A stretch of 64,000 nt of DNA from Dehalobacterium sp040766325 (GTDB taxonomy: Bacteria > Bacillota > Dehalobacteriia > Dehalobacteriales > Dehalobacteriaceae), in the NCBI GenBank assembly GCA_040766325.1, contig JAXGQR010000001.1, positions 248,001-312,000 of the forward strand, written 5' to 3'. The notes under the pieces were generated by a model. That model did not search any database and was not told the DNA's origin. It worked only from the letters and a program-made list of their open reading frames with translations. This document shows, in pieces, positions 17,035 through 24,535 of the stretch (the stretch's first letter is position 1; the number at the start of each line of letters is the position of its first letter). Both the position numbers and the translations under genes were made by a program.

Positions 17035-17646
17035 ATGTCTGTTCAAGTAGATTGTCGGGGCTTAAACTGTCCTGTACCGGTAATTCAAACCAAACAAGCT
17101 ATAGAAAGCAATCCGGAGGAATTGATTATTACCATTGTTGATAATGAGGCGGCTCGGGAAAATGTTAAAAAACTAGCTGAGAATATGGGATATCAAGTAA
17201 CTATTGAAGAAAAAGAGGGGACATATCATCTTCGCATGGAGAGAGATGATACTTCTGAAATAAAAAAGGAAGCAAAAAAAGAAGAAAAACCGACAGATAT
17301 AATAAACGCAGGCTCAACGGTGATATATATTCCTACGGATAAAATGGGGGTCGGTTCGGATGAACTAGGACAAGCTTTAATGAAAAGCTATGTTTACGCG
17401 CTTATGGAGGCCAAACCGTACCCCGAGACCCTGTTATTCGTTAACTCAGGTGTCAACTTAACAACGGAAGGATCCCCTGTACTTGAACATTTAAAAATTC
17501 TGGCCGATGCCGGCGTGGAGATTTTATCCTGCGGGACCTGTCTTGATTTTTTTGAGCTGAAAGAGCGACTTGCCGTCGGAAATGTGACCAACATGTATAC
17601 AATTGTGGAAAAAATGAACCAGGCAGGTAAAGTGATTCGTATCTAA
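17035..17646 (+). CDS. yedF: sulfurtransferase-like selenium metabolism protein YedF
   Basis: YedF-type protein of 203 residues. The N-terminal ~75 residues are a TusA/SirA-like domain with the CPxP motif (CRGLNCPVPVIQTK), then a lysine/glutamate linker, then a DsrE-like domain (about 95-203) with CGTCLDFFEL near residue 165. This two-domain form is regularly found with selD and other selenium genes and is thought to handle selenium or sulfur on cysteines. ATG 17035 follows TGGAGGT. The DUF3343 gene 52 nt downstream supports the selenium link. No selD is in the window. Confidence 0.9.
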   Translation: MSVQVDCRGLNCPVPVIQTKQAIESNPEELIITIVDNEAARENVKKLAENMGYQVTIEEKEGTYHLRMERDDTSEIKKEAKKEEKPTDIINAGSTVIYIPTDKMGVGSDELGQALMKSYVYALMEAKPYPETLLFVNSGVNLTTEGSPVLEHLKILADAGVEILSCGTCLDFFELKERLAVGNVTNMYTIVEKMNQAGKVIRI

Positions 17647-17698
17647 AAAATCTGCAGCGCTATGGCGGTGTAGAAAATATTAATTGGGAGCACAGTAC

Positions 17699-17977
17699 AT
17701 GAACAAGGATTTTTATGTGATTTCATTTGAATCGACTCATTATGCCATAATGACAGAAAAAAGGCTTAAAGAAAGATTTCCTGTAACTTTGATCCCAACT
17801 CCCAGAAGCATCACAGCCAGTTGTGGATTGTCACTAAAAATTGATGCGGATATGGTCGCGGATACGGTACAAGATTTAAAATCTGATCATTTAAATGAGA
17901 GAATGATGGTTTTATATAAAATTGAGCGCAACCAAGAGGGAGATAAAGCGACAGTCATTCCCTGGAGTAAAATCTAA
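17699..17977 (+). CDS. DUF3343 / putative Se/S carrier-like protein
   Basis: A 92-residue DUF3343 protein (Pfam name: putative Se/S carrier-like). Visible: HYAIMTEKRLKERF and the conserved TPRSITASCGLSLKI with a single cysteine, a possible persulfide/selenide carrier site. DUF3343 genes often lie next to yedF and other selenium genes, as here. ATG 17699 has GGGAG 8-9 nt upstream and is used instead of the earlier in-frame codon at 17684. Function is inferred from neighbourhood; no biochemistry is known to me. Confidence 0.82.
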   Translation: MNKDFYVISFESTHYAIMTEKRLKERFPVTLIPTPRSITASCGLSLKIDADMVADTVQDLKSDHLNERMMVLYKIERNQEGDKATVIPWSKI

Positions 17978-18000
17978 ACCCCCGTCTTTCCCCGGGGGTT
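17977..18000. terminator. hairpin between convergent DUF3343 and mutS-like genes
   Basis: AACCCCCG / CGGGGGTT stem with an 8-nt loop at the junction of two convergent genes. The T-run is weak, so termination strength is uncertain. Confidence 0.6.
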
Positions 18001-18009
18001 ATCTAAAAT

Positions 18010-19835
18010 TTATTCGTCGATAATATCAATACCGGCCATTTTCATGAGGAAAATCGCGTTTCTGGTGGTAGAAACACCGGGCTTAATTTTATAATCGAAG
18101 TATATTTTACCATTTTGATAATATTCCGCAAAATGGTAATTTTTTATTTGCGGGCTTTCCTGAGCCAGATTGCCCAGTTCTAAATCGTGGGTGGAGACAA
18201 GTCCGATTGATCCGGTACTGCTTAATTTTTTTATTAAATGCTTGGCTCCCGTATGTCTATCCAGGGAGTTGGTGCCTTTAAATATTTCATCTAAGAGAAA
18301 AAGTACCGGAATACCTTGTTCTGTTTCCTTTAAAATCGTTTTAATCCGTAATAGTTCGGCGAAGAAAGAGGAGGTTCCCGTATCCAGATTGTCATTTATG
18401 CGCATAGAGGTATAAATTTTAAAAAAGCTGCCCTGAAAAGTTTGTGCACAAACGGGACAACCCATATAAGCCAAAACGAAATTAATGCCGATGGTGCGCA
18501 GGAAAGTGCTTTTTCCAGACATATTAGACCCGGTAATTAATAGCACTTCACCTTTACGGTTAATTTCCACATCGTTGGAGACCCTGGTGGAGGAGGACAG
18601 TAAAGGGTGCCCAAGGTTTTGAGCTTTGAGACCGAAATACTCGGTCTTAATCATCGGTGTGCACCAGTCCGGATGATCATAGGCCAGCAAAGCACATCCG
18701 GACAAGGCCTCAATTTCCCCTAAAATCTCCAGCCAGATCTTTAAACTATGTCCCGATTCTTTTTTCCACCTTTCAAGTGCGGTCATGGCATGAAAATCCC
18801 ATAGGGTAAAAAGATTAAAAATTAGATACAATTGATGATGTCGCACGTAGGTTTTTTTTACTCCCTGACCTAACTTTTCAATTTGCTGGTGCGCAGGTTG
18901 TTTGTTTTTCACCTGCAATTTCTCTTGCATTACTTTAAGCTCGGGGGAGGTAAAATCTTCCTGCTCAAAGAGCCTTAGCATTTCCTGAAACGTTTTTATG
19001 TGTTGATGATATTTTTCTGCCACTGAAAAAGCCGGTTCGGTATCTTTACGAAAGTAATAGAGCACAAGACCATGGAGAATTAACAGGGACAGAGGAAGAA
19101 AAACTGAGATTACTTGTGGTTTAAGCAAAGAAAAGACTGTAAGCAGTAAAAGAGCCGTGGGACTAAGGTAAATCAAAGGACGTAAAAAAGGATGACACCA
19201 TCTCTCGTGATAGATACCGGCCCAATGAAACAGCTCTTGGGGATTTTTATCAATGGAGGGCGAGAGCATCCCCATCCCTTCTAGCATTTGTCTAAATTCC
19301 ATGTGAACTCCCAGTTCCCGAATCACTTCCTGTCTTTCTACGAGAATTTTTTGATCATGAAGTGGATACATAAGAAAATCTTTTAATTTTTGTCGGCCTA
19401 AGTAGGTGTTGGTGGTATTTATTAATTGAAAGATCGAGCGTTTGCCAAAAATATCTAAATCCACCACATAAGGGTGGATTTCATCGATAAATTCATTTCC
19501 TGTATCGGAAAGTGGGTCCAATCTTCGGAAAAACGCTCCAGAGACTTTTTATTGATCCTAAGCAAAGCCTGAATTATCTTTAATTCTCTTTTTAAGCTTT
19601 GGTGTTTTAAGACGAAAAAAATAAAAATCGCGGCGGTAAACATCAAAACGGAAGTTGCAGCATAGGATTTTCCTTGGAAATAAAGATAAATGATGAGGCT
19701 TAGTCCTCCTAAAGAGATCACTAAACGAGAGTTACTTATTTTTCGGCTGGTTTGCTCTAGTTTCTTGCTTTGAGTCGTGTATTGGTCGATTTTTTTTAGA
19801 TAGAATTCTTGTGGCTCTGACAATTGATTCCACAC
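18010..19835 (-). pseudogene. membrane-anchored MutS-family ATPase (frame interrupted once)
   Basis: A MutS-like ABC ATPase of about 600 residues, split by a single-base loss near 19507 (CCC to CC on the coding strand). Restoring one base joins ...DWTHFP to DTGNEFIDEIHPY. Two hydrophobic pairs (about residues 37-75, and in the middle region around FLRPLIYLSPTALLLL) suggest membrane anchoring, unlike classical MutS. The C-terminal ATPase is intact: Walker A TGSNMSGKSTFLR, Walker B VLFLLDEIFKGTNS, then STHDLE. There is no N-terminal mismatch-recognition domain, so mismatch repair is unlikely. The start is GTG 19835 or TTG 19823. The lesion is probably a sequencing error. Confidence 0.8.
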
Positions 19836-20220
19836 TCCTTATGAAAAATAGTACTTCAAAAGCCGGATGAAGAGTATACCCATAGTCATGTCCCTGATGC
19901 TGATAACTCATAATAATACATCTTACCTGACGAATTCAAGTGATGTGTCGGATAACTTTTGCGGCAGGGAAGTCTAAGAGGGGATCATGGCCTGTGCTCA
20001 ATCCCTATAACTAGGTGTCAGATAATTGTCAAAAAGTGACTAATATATAACAGATATCTGACACGCATCTGTCAAAAATTTATTTAGTATTATGTTTAAA
20101 ATGATTAATTTTTGACATGGCAATCATTTTCGAGTCAATAAGGGTAATGACACACGGCTTTTAAGGTATATTTATAAAAATTGGTTCATTATCAGATAAA
20201 TCTTCTTGGATCCGCAATAT
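19836..20220. repeat. noncoding region with clustered TGTC-GATA / TGTCAAAA repeats (possible insertion-sequence remnant)
   Basis: No gene is supported here. Repeats cluster within 180 nt: TGTCGGATAAC (about 19944), TGTCAGATA (20016-20024) inverted as TATCTGACA (20055-20063), and TGTCAAAAATT (about 20070) inverted as AATTTTTGACA (about 20107). Repeated, inverted TGTCA motifs resemble the multi-site ends of IS21-type elements, but no transposase is present. It could equally be a regulator-binding array for the sigma-54 promoter just downstream. Confidence 0.35.
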
Positions 20221-20236
20221 TGGCATGATATTTGCA
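20221..20236 (+). promoter_or_regulatory. sigma-54 promoter (-24/-12)
   Basis: TGGCATGATATTTGCA matches the sigma-54 consensus TGGCAC-N5-TTGCA with a single mismatch. GG at 20222-20223 and GC at 20234-20235 have the required 10-nt separation. The match has eleven defined positions, so chance occurrence in 64 kb is low. The start would be near 20247, leading into a leader with a long-range stem and then a 27-codon ORF. No enhancer-binding protein gene is in the window. Confidence 0.65.
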
Positions 20237-20280
20237 ATGAAATAATAGGTAATAGCTTGTAATTTTTATCACTTATTATC

Positions 20281-20347
20281 CTTGCCGATTCATAAATAAG
20301 GTTAAAACTGATAAAGCTCAAGAGCGGAATAATTATACACCGGCAAG
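20281..20347 (+). ncRNA. structured leader between sigma-54 promoter and small ORF
   Basis: CTTGCCG (20281-20287) is exactly complementary to CGGCAAG (20341-20347), closing a 53-nt AT-rich domain in the predicted 5' leader. No known riboswitch class is recognised. The pairing is seen directly; any function is inferred. Confidence 0.35.
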
Positions 20348-20420
20348 CAAATAAAACAGCCAAATAATAAAAATAGGTCATTGTTTGCTTAAAGGTTTTG
20401 AGAGAAAGGGGGATTTAAAC

Positions 20421-20504
20421 ATGAGAAAAGTTGATACATCATTGCTTGCGATGTTAAGCGTATTATATGTCGCTTTAACTTCATTAACTGTTGTATTGCA
20501 TTAA
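20421..20504 (+). CDS. small hydrophobic peptide (27 residues)
   Basis: A short ORF with a very good ribosome site (GAAAGGGGGA, 8 nt before ATG). The product begins MRKVDTSLLA and is otherwise one hydrophobic helix ending VVLH, so it would be a single-pass membrane peptide. It lies about 175 nt below the sigma-54 promoter start and about 100 nt before a hairpin with eight T, a complete small transcription unit. It has no recognised family. Options are a small membrane regulator, a subunit-like peptide, or a type I toxin. A weaker 20-codon ORF starting TTG at 20542 follows. Confidence 0.5.
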   Translation: MRKVDTSLLAMLSVLYVALTSLTVVLH

Positions 20505-20601
20505 ATGCGCAAGAATTAAGTCAAGAATGAGGTGGTTCAATTGCCGGAAATAATGATTACTTACACGGCAAACCCAACAAATTTAAAAATTTTCTTTTAC
20601 T

Positions 20602-20652
20602 AAGCCGCGGGTTGCTCGGAAATTTTCTGACATAACACCGAGGCTTTTTTTT
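20602..20652 (+). terminator. terminator ending the small-peptide transcript
   Basis: CTCGG (about 20615-20619) pairs with CCGAG (about 20638-20642), and AAGCC pairs with GGCTT outside it with a bulge, followed by eight T. Confidence 0.65.
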
Positions 20653-20677
20653 GTGGACGGATCAAATATAAGGAACA

Positions 20678-20707
20678 TTGCATTTTAGGAAAAAAATATG
20701 CTATTAT
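20678..20707 (+). promoter_or_regulatory. putative sigma-A promoter of xseA operon
   Basis: TTGCAT at 20678-20683, an 18-nt spacer and TATTAT at 20702-20707, about 75 nt before xseA and just after the preceding terminator. Confidence 0.5.
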
Positions 20708-20780
20708 GCTCTTATATTAGCGGATACCCAATGTAATAGTATTAGATTCAAAGAATATAAAAAATGAAGGCGGGAATTGG

Positions 20781-22016
20781 TTGAATAAGAAAATTCTTAC
20801 CGTGAGTGAGATTAATTCATATGTAAAACAAATAATTGAACAGGATGTAATGCTTGCCAACCTATGGATTAAGGGGGAAATTTCCAATTACAAAGCCCAC
20901 TCTTCGGGCCATCGTTATTTCATTTTAAAAGATCAAAGCAGCTCTGTACGCTGTGTCATGTTTCGCAGTCGAGGTGCTTCCTTAAAATTTGAACCTGAAC
21001 ATGGGATGAGTGTTTTGCTTCGGGGGTATTTGTCTGTCTATGAACGGGACGGAAATTATCAGATTTATGTGGAGGAAATGCAACCGGAAGGAGTGGGGCA
21101 TTCGCACATGGCTTTTGAGCAATTAAAAGCCAAGTTGGAAAAGGAAGGAGCTCTTTGATGAGCAATTTAAAAACCTGTGCCTTTTCTGCCGCGAAAAATC
21201 GGTGTGGTAACCTCTCCGACCGGTGCTGTTTGGCAGGACATTCAAAAGGTGGCCTTAGCCCGTTTTCCAAATATTCATATTGTCCTAGCTCCTGCAGCTG
21301 TACAGGGGGAAAGTGCCGCCGGGGAAATTGTTCATGGCATCGAGATTTTAAATAAAATCAAGAATCTGGATGTAATCATTGTAGGTCGGGGTGGCGGGTC
21401 ATTGGAAGATTTATGGGCCTTCAACATGGAAGAGGTGGCTCGAGCAATCTTTCAGTCTAGGGTGCCGATTATTTCGGCTGTGGGCCATCAAACGGACTTT
21501 ACCATTGCCGATTTTGTTGCAGATCGAAGAGCAGCAACCCCTTCTGCTGCAGCGGAAATGGCTGTTCCTGTTAAAAGGGATTTATTAAAGACCTTATCAC
21601 TTTGGCAGAGTAAAATGGAAAAGGCCGCAACCTCATCTTTGACTCTTAGTCGGCAACGTTTAGCTTATATTGGGCAAAGAAGTGTTCTTCATAATCCTGA
21701 AAGACTACTTTTGGATAAAGAACAATATCTGGATGCCTTACGGCTGGCTTTAGAAAGGGAAACACAGGATTTCATGAAGGACTTAAAAAACAAGTATCAA
21801 TTTCTGGCGGAAAAGATGGATATGCTCAGCCCTCTAACCACATTATCTCGGGGGTATGCTGTTTGTTTGAAAGATGAGCAGGTCATTACTTCTCAAGAAG
21901 AGGTAGATCAGGGGGATTGGGTCAAAGTAGTTTTAGCCCGGGGAAATATCCATTGCCAGGTACAATCCAAGGAAATAGGAGGAATCTTTGATGGCCGCGA
22001 AAAAAATGACATTTGA
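20781..22016 (+). pseudogene. xseA: exodeoxyribonuclease VII large subunit (two compensating frameshifts)
   Basis: Large catalytic subunit of exonuclease VII, about 411 codons, degrades single-stranded DNA. The OB-fold domain (LWIKGEISNYKAHSSGHRYF) and catalytic domain (RKIGVVTSPTGAVWQDI; ISAVGHQTDFTIADFVADRRA) are complete. Between 21150 and 21173 the frame moves +1 and then back: one extra base near 21150-21153 and one missing A in the run at 21169-21173. The shifted stretch still reads FDEQFK, as in homologues. The double lesion at short repeats points to sequencing errors. TTG 20781 has AAGGCGGG upstream. First gene of the xseA-xseB-ispA group. Confidence 0.9.
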
Positions 22017-22245
22017 AGAGGCATTGGAAAAATTGGAATTAAATGTAAAGTCACTGGAATCCGGTGATCTTCCTTTAAACGAAGTGCTGAAACTGTTTGA
22101 AGACGGGGTAGGACTGGTAAATACCTGTTATCAAAAACTAAATGAAGCCGAGCAAAAAATTGAGGTGCTTTCAAGTAGTCTCAAAGAGATTCGGCAGAAA
22201 GAAGCGGAAGAGCAAGAAGAAGGGAACGGGTTAAGTGAATATTGA
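21991..22245 (+). CDS. xseB: exodeoxyribonuclease VII small subunit
   Basis: XseB, 84 residues, the helical small subunit that coats the large subunit of exonuclease VII. Visible: MTFEEALEKLELNVKSLESG and LPLNEVLKLFEDGVGLVNTC, with two predicted coiled helices. ATG 21991 follows GGAGGA by about 9 nt. It overlaps xseA by 26 nt and its own last 11 nt are overlapped by ispA, so the three are translationally coupled. Confidence 0.95.
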   Translation: MAAKKMTFEEALEKLELNVKSLESGDLPLNEVLKLFEDGVGLVNTCYQKLNEAEQKIEVLSSSLKEIRQKEAEEQEEGNGLSEY

Positions 22246-23122
22246 TTTATATTTAAAAGAAAAATTACAGCTTATTAACCAGGAGCTGGACCATTTATTA
22301 CCGGAGGCACACCTTGAGCCTCAGATATTACATCAGGCTATGCGCTATAGTGTTTTTGCCGGCGGCAAAAGGTTGCGTCCCGTCTTGTTTTTGGCGACGC
22401 TGGATGCACTGCAAAAACCTGCGGATATTTATTTGCCTTTTGCCTGCGCTTTGGAATTAATCCATACCTACTCTTTAATTCATGATGATTTACCGGCTAT
22501 GGATAATGATGATCTACGACGCGGCTTACCGACCAGTCATAAAAAATTTGGCGAGGGCCAGGCCATTTTAGCCGGTGATGCCTTGCTTACCTTCGCTTAT
22601 AAGCTGATGGTGCTGCCTGGAAAAATGGGGGCATCTACAAGTAAACTGCTAGCAGCCATAGAAGAGGTGACCGACTGTGCCGGTTTAAAAGGCATGATTG
22701 TGGGACAAGTGTTAGACATTGATGCAGAGAAAAAGGACCTTGACCTGGATCAATTACAAAAGATTCACTCGAACAAAACAGGAGCACTGTTTGCCGCCTC
22801 TATTCGTTCCGCGGCAATTTTGACAGACTGTAATACTGAGACCATGGCGAGATTAACGGGTTATGCAGAAAACTTCGGTCTGGCTTTTCAGATCACAGAT
22901 GATATTCTGGATGTGATCGGTGATGCGGGAAAAATGGGTAAGCCGATCGGCAGTGATCAGAAACAATTGAAGACTACTTATCCTTCTCTTCTCGGCTTGG
23001 AACGTTCCAAAGCCTTAGCAAAGGAGCATGTGGAACAGGCACTCTACTGCCTGAATGAATTTTCTGATAGCGCCGACCCTTTGCGTGCCCTAGTCCGCAA
23101 AGTGATTAATCGTGAAAACTAG
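22235..23122 (+). CDS. ispA: polyprenyl synthetase / farnesyl diphosphate synthase
   Basis: IspA-type trans-prenyltransferase, 295 residues, condenses IPP with allylic diphosphates to give geranyl/farnesyl diphosphate. First aspartate-rich motif HDDLPAMDNDDLRRG (about 87-101), second motif FQITDDILDVIGD (about 218-230), and FAGGKRLRPVL for diphosphate binding. GTG 22235 overlaps xseB. Downstream, after the OLE RNA and oapA, comes dxs, so two isoprenoid genes flank the RNA. Stop is TAG. Chain length cannot be fixed from sequence, but the length and motifs fit a C15 enzyme. Confidence 0.95.
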   Translation: MNIDLYLKEKLQLINQELDHLLPEAHLEPQILHQAMRYSVFAGGKRLRPVLFLATLDALQKPADIYLPFACALELIHTYSLIHDDLPAMDNDDLRRGLPTSHKKFGEGQAILAGDALLTFAYKLMVLPGKMGASTSKLLAAIEEVTDCAGLKGMIVGQVLDIDAEKKDLDLDQLQKIHSNKTGALFAASIRSAAILTDCNTETMARLTGYAENFGLAFQITDDILDVIGDAGKMGKPIGSDQKQLKTTYPSLLGLERSKALAKEHVEQALYCLNEFSDSADPLRALVRKVINREN

Positions 23123-23168
23123 ATAACTGTTGATTGAAAGCGTGGGAATAAGATTTAACCTTTCAACC

Positions 23169-23198
23169 TTGGAAATTTATCTTAATATGTGCTATAAT
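23169..23198 (+). promoter_or_regulatory. putative promoter of OLE RNA
   Basis: TTGGAA at 23169-23174, an 18-nt spacer and TATAAT at 23193-23198. A second candidate is TTGTTC (23224-23229), 18 nt, TATAAT (23248-23253), which would start transcription near 23260, right at the first RNA hairpin. Either could drive the RNA independently of ispA. Confidence 0.5.
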
Positions 23199-23253
23199 TC
23201 CTTAAGGAAACCTGAATTGATTCTTGTTCTCAAGAAACAACACATGGTATAAT

Positions 23254-23870
23254 TGCATCAGTTACGGGTGATGCAGTATTCTAGTCAGTGAGATTTGACT
23301 TTGAAAACGGGCCTAAAAATCCGTTAAGGGCATATCGATGAAGTTCCTGGTGTTGGCTTTCGACGCCCAGTCGGGGGTCGGTGCTGGGAGTTAAGGAAGT
23401 AGGGCGATCTACAATGGCATGTAGGCGCGAACCCTGCTTCCGTGGAGACCCAAGTGCGTGGGAAATTATTCTTGGTCGGATAAGGCACTATGGCTTGGGA
23501 TGAACCTGCATTCGGTGAAATCTGGGTGCAGCGTAGCCTGCCTTGAGTGGTGGTGGTGGATTTTGCATTCCAAAACCAATATTTAGGACCATATAGTATT
23601 GGGAAATAGGATTGAAACCATCACTGCAAAAGAGGCTAGAAGTTAATTGGAGCTGTTGAGGAAAACTCCTAGACTGTTTACACACGTGAGGTCCTTTAAG
23701 GATTAAAGTGTGGACTAAGTGGTAATCTGGCCCTGTAGTGGTAACGCTATAGATTGATCCGTAAGGGGAAACCGCCAAATTGGTGACAGTTTGGCGCGAT
23801 CAATGGGAAAGCCTGCCAGACCTAAGCCATAATGTTTACTTAAAGGACTATCACCTGTTTACACTGGTTT
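23254..23870 (+). ncRNA. OLE RNA (ornate, large, extremophilic RNA)
   Basis: About 620 nt without a credible ORF on the + strand, lying exactly where OLE RNA is found: after xseA-xseB-ispA and before the gene for its membrane partner OapA and dxs. It is visibly structured: GCATCA/TGATGC at 23255-23274; CACAC/GTGTG arms around 23683-23712; and near the 3' end ATTGATC (23753-23759) pairing with GATCAAT (23798-23804) around an inner CGCCAAA/TTTGGCG stem (about 23773-23795). GC is higher than in the flanks. OLE forms a membrane ribonucleoprotein with OapA and is linked to cold, alcohol and Mg2+ stress. Ends are approximate; the class call rests mainly on synteny and structure. Confidence 0.85.
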
Positions 23871-23929
23871 AATAAATATTCTTTTATAGTGGTTTCAATA
23901 TAGTGGTTCTTTTGTATGGAGTGAAATTT

Positions 23930-24535
23930 TTGGGCAATAATAAAGGTAATAATAAAAAAGAAAGTACTTTAAAACACGCCCTTGTGGTTGCTTTAGGTAC
24001 TTTTTTTATCGCTATCCTTATTAGCAGTTATTCGCAAATTTTTCTAGAACGTGTTAGTTCGATGATCTTTGCTTTTGCTCTTTTGTTTGCCATTATTTTA
24101 GTCGGGATTATATTTGACATTGTGGGTACGGCAGCAACTGCAGCCACAGAAGCTCCTTTTCATGCCAGAGCTTCCCGTAAATTACCGGGGGCAAAGAATT
24201 CCATTTGGATCGTAAGAAATGCTGATAAGGTGGCAAATTTTTGCAACGATGTAGTGGGGGATATTTGTGGTACGGTAAGCGGTTCCGTTGGCGCCATTAT
24301 AGCAGTTAGCCTTGTTCCTCTGTTTCAAGGGATCGAAGACTTGATTGTAGGCACGGTCATGATCGGTCTGGTCTCTTCTGTGACTGTAGGCGGTAAGGCT
24401 TTTGGGAAAAATATGGCCGTGAGCAAAGCAGATAAAATTATTCTTATTGTGGGGCAAGTGATGTCCTGGTTCCAAAAAAAGCCCAAGGGGTCAAATCAAA
24501 CGGCTGTGAAACGTGGAAAGGGAAGTACAAAATGA
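23930..24535 (+). CDS. oapA: OLE-associated membrane protein OapA
   Basis: A 201-residue integral membrane protein of the OapA family, the membrane receptor of OLE RNA. At least three hydrophobic segments: ALVVALGTFFIAILIS (about 17-32), MIFAFALLFAIILVGIIFDI (about 45-64), and a glycine-rich pair after CGTVSGSVGAIIAVSLV. The loop AATEAPFHARASRKLPGA and the aspartates in VANFCNDVVGDICGT are conserved-looking. Both ends are strongly basic, which suits RNA binding. TTG 23930 has GGAG upstream, but GTG 23921 is possible. Its stop overlaps the dxs start by 4 nt, coupling it to isoprenoid synthesis. Confidence 0.88.
   Translation: MGNNKGNNKKESTLKHALVVALGTFFIAILISSYSQIFLERVSSMIFAFALLFAIILVGIIFDIVGTAATAATEAPFHARASRKLPGAKNSIWIVRNADKVANFCNDVVGDICGTVSGSVGAIIAVSLVPLFQGIEDLIVGTVMIGLVSSVTVGGKAFGKNMAVSKADKIILIVGQVMSWFQKKPKGSNQTAVKRGKGSTK

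Noticed and set aside
20172..20381. 69-residue minus-strand ORF across the sigma-54 leader
   Set aside because: No ribosome site at its start; overlaps the structured leader and promoter.
21156..21158. TGA in xseA read as selenocysteine
   Set aside because: Homologues have no Cys/Sec here, and the neighbouring +1/-1 indels explain the stop.
23488..23778. 96-residue minus-strand ORF inside the OLE region
   Set aside because: Antisense to a structured RNA, low-complexity product, no ribosome site.
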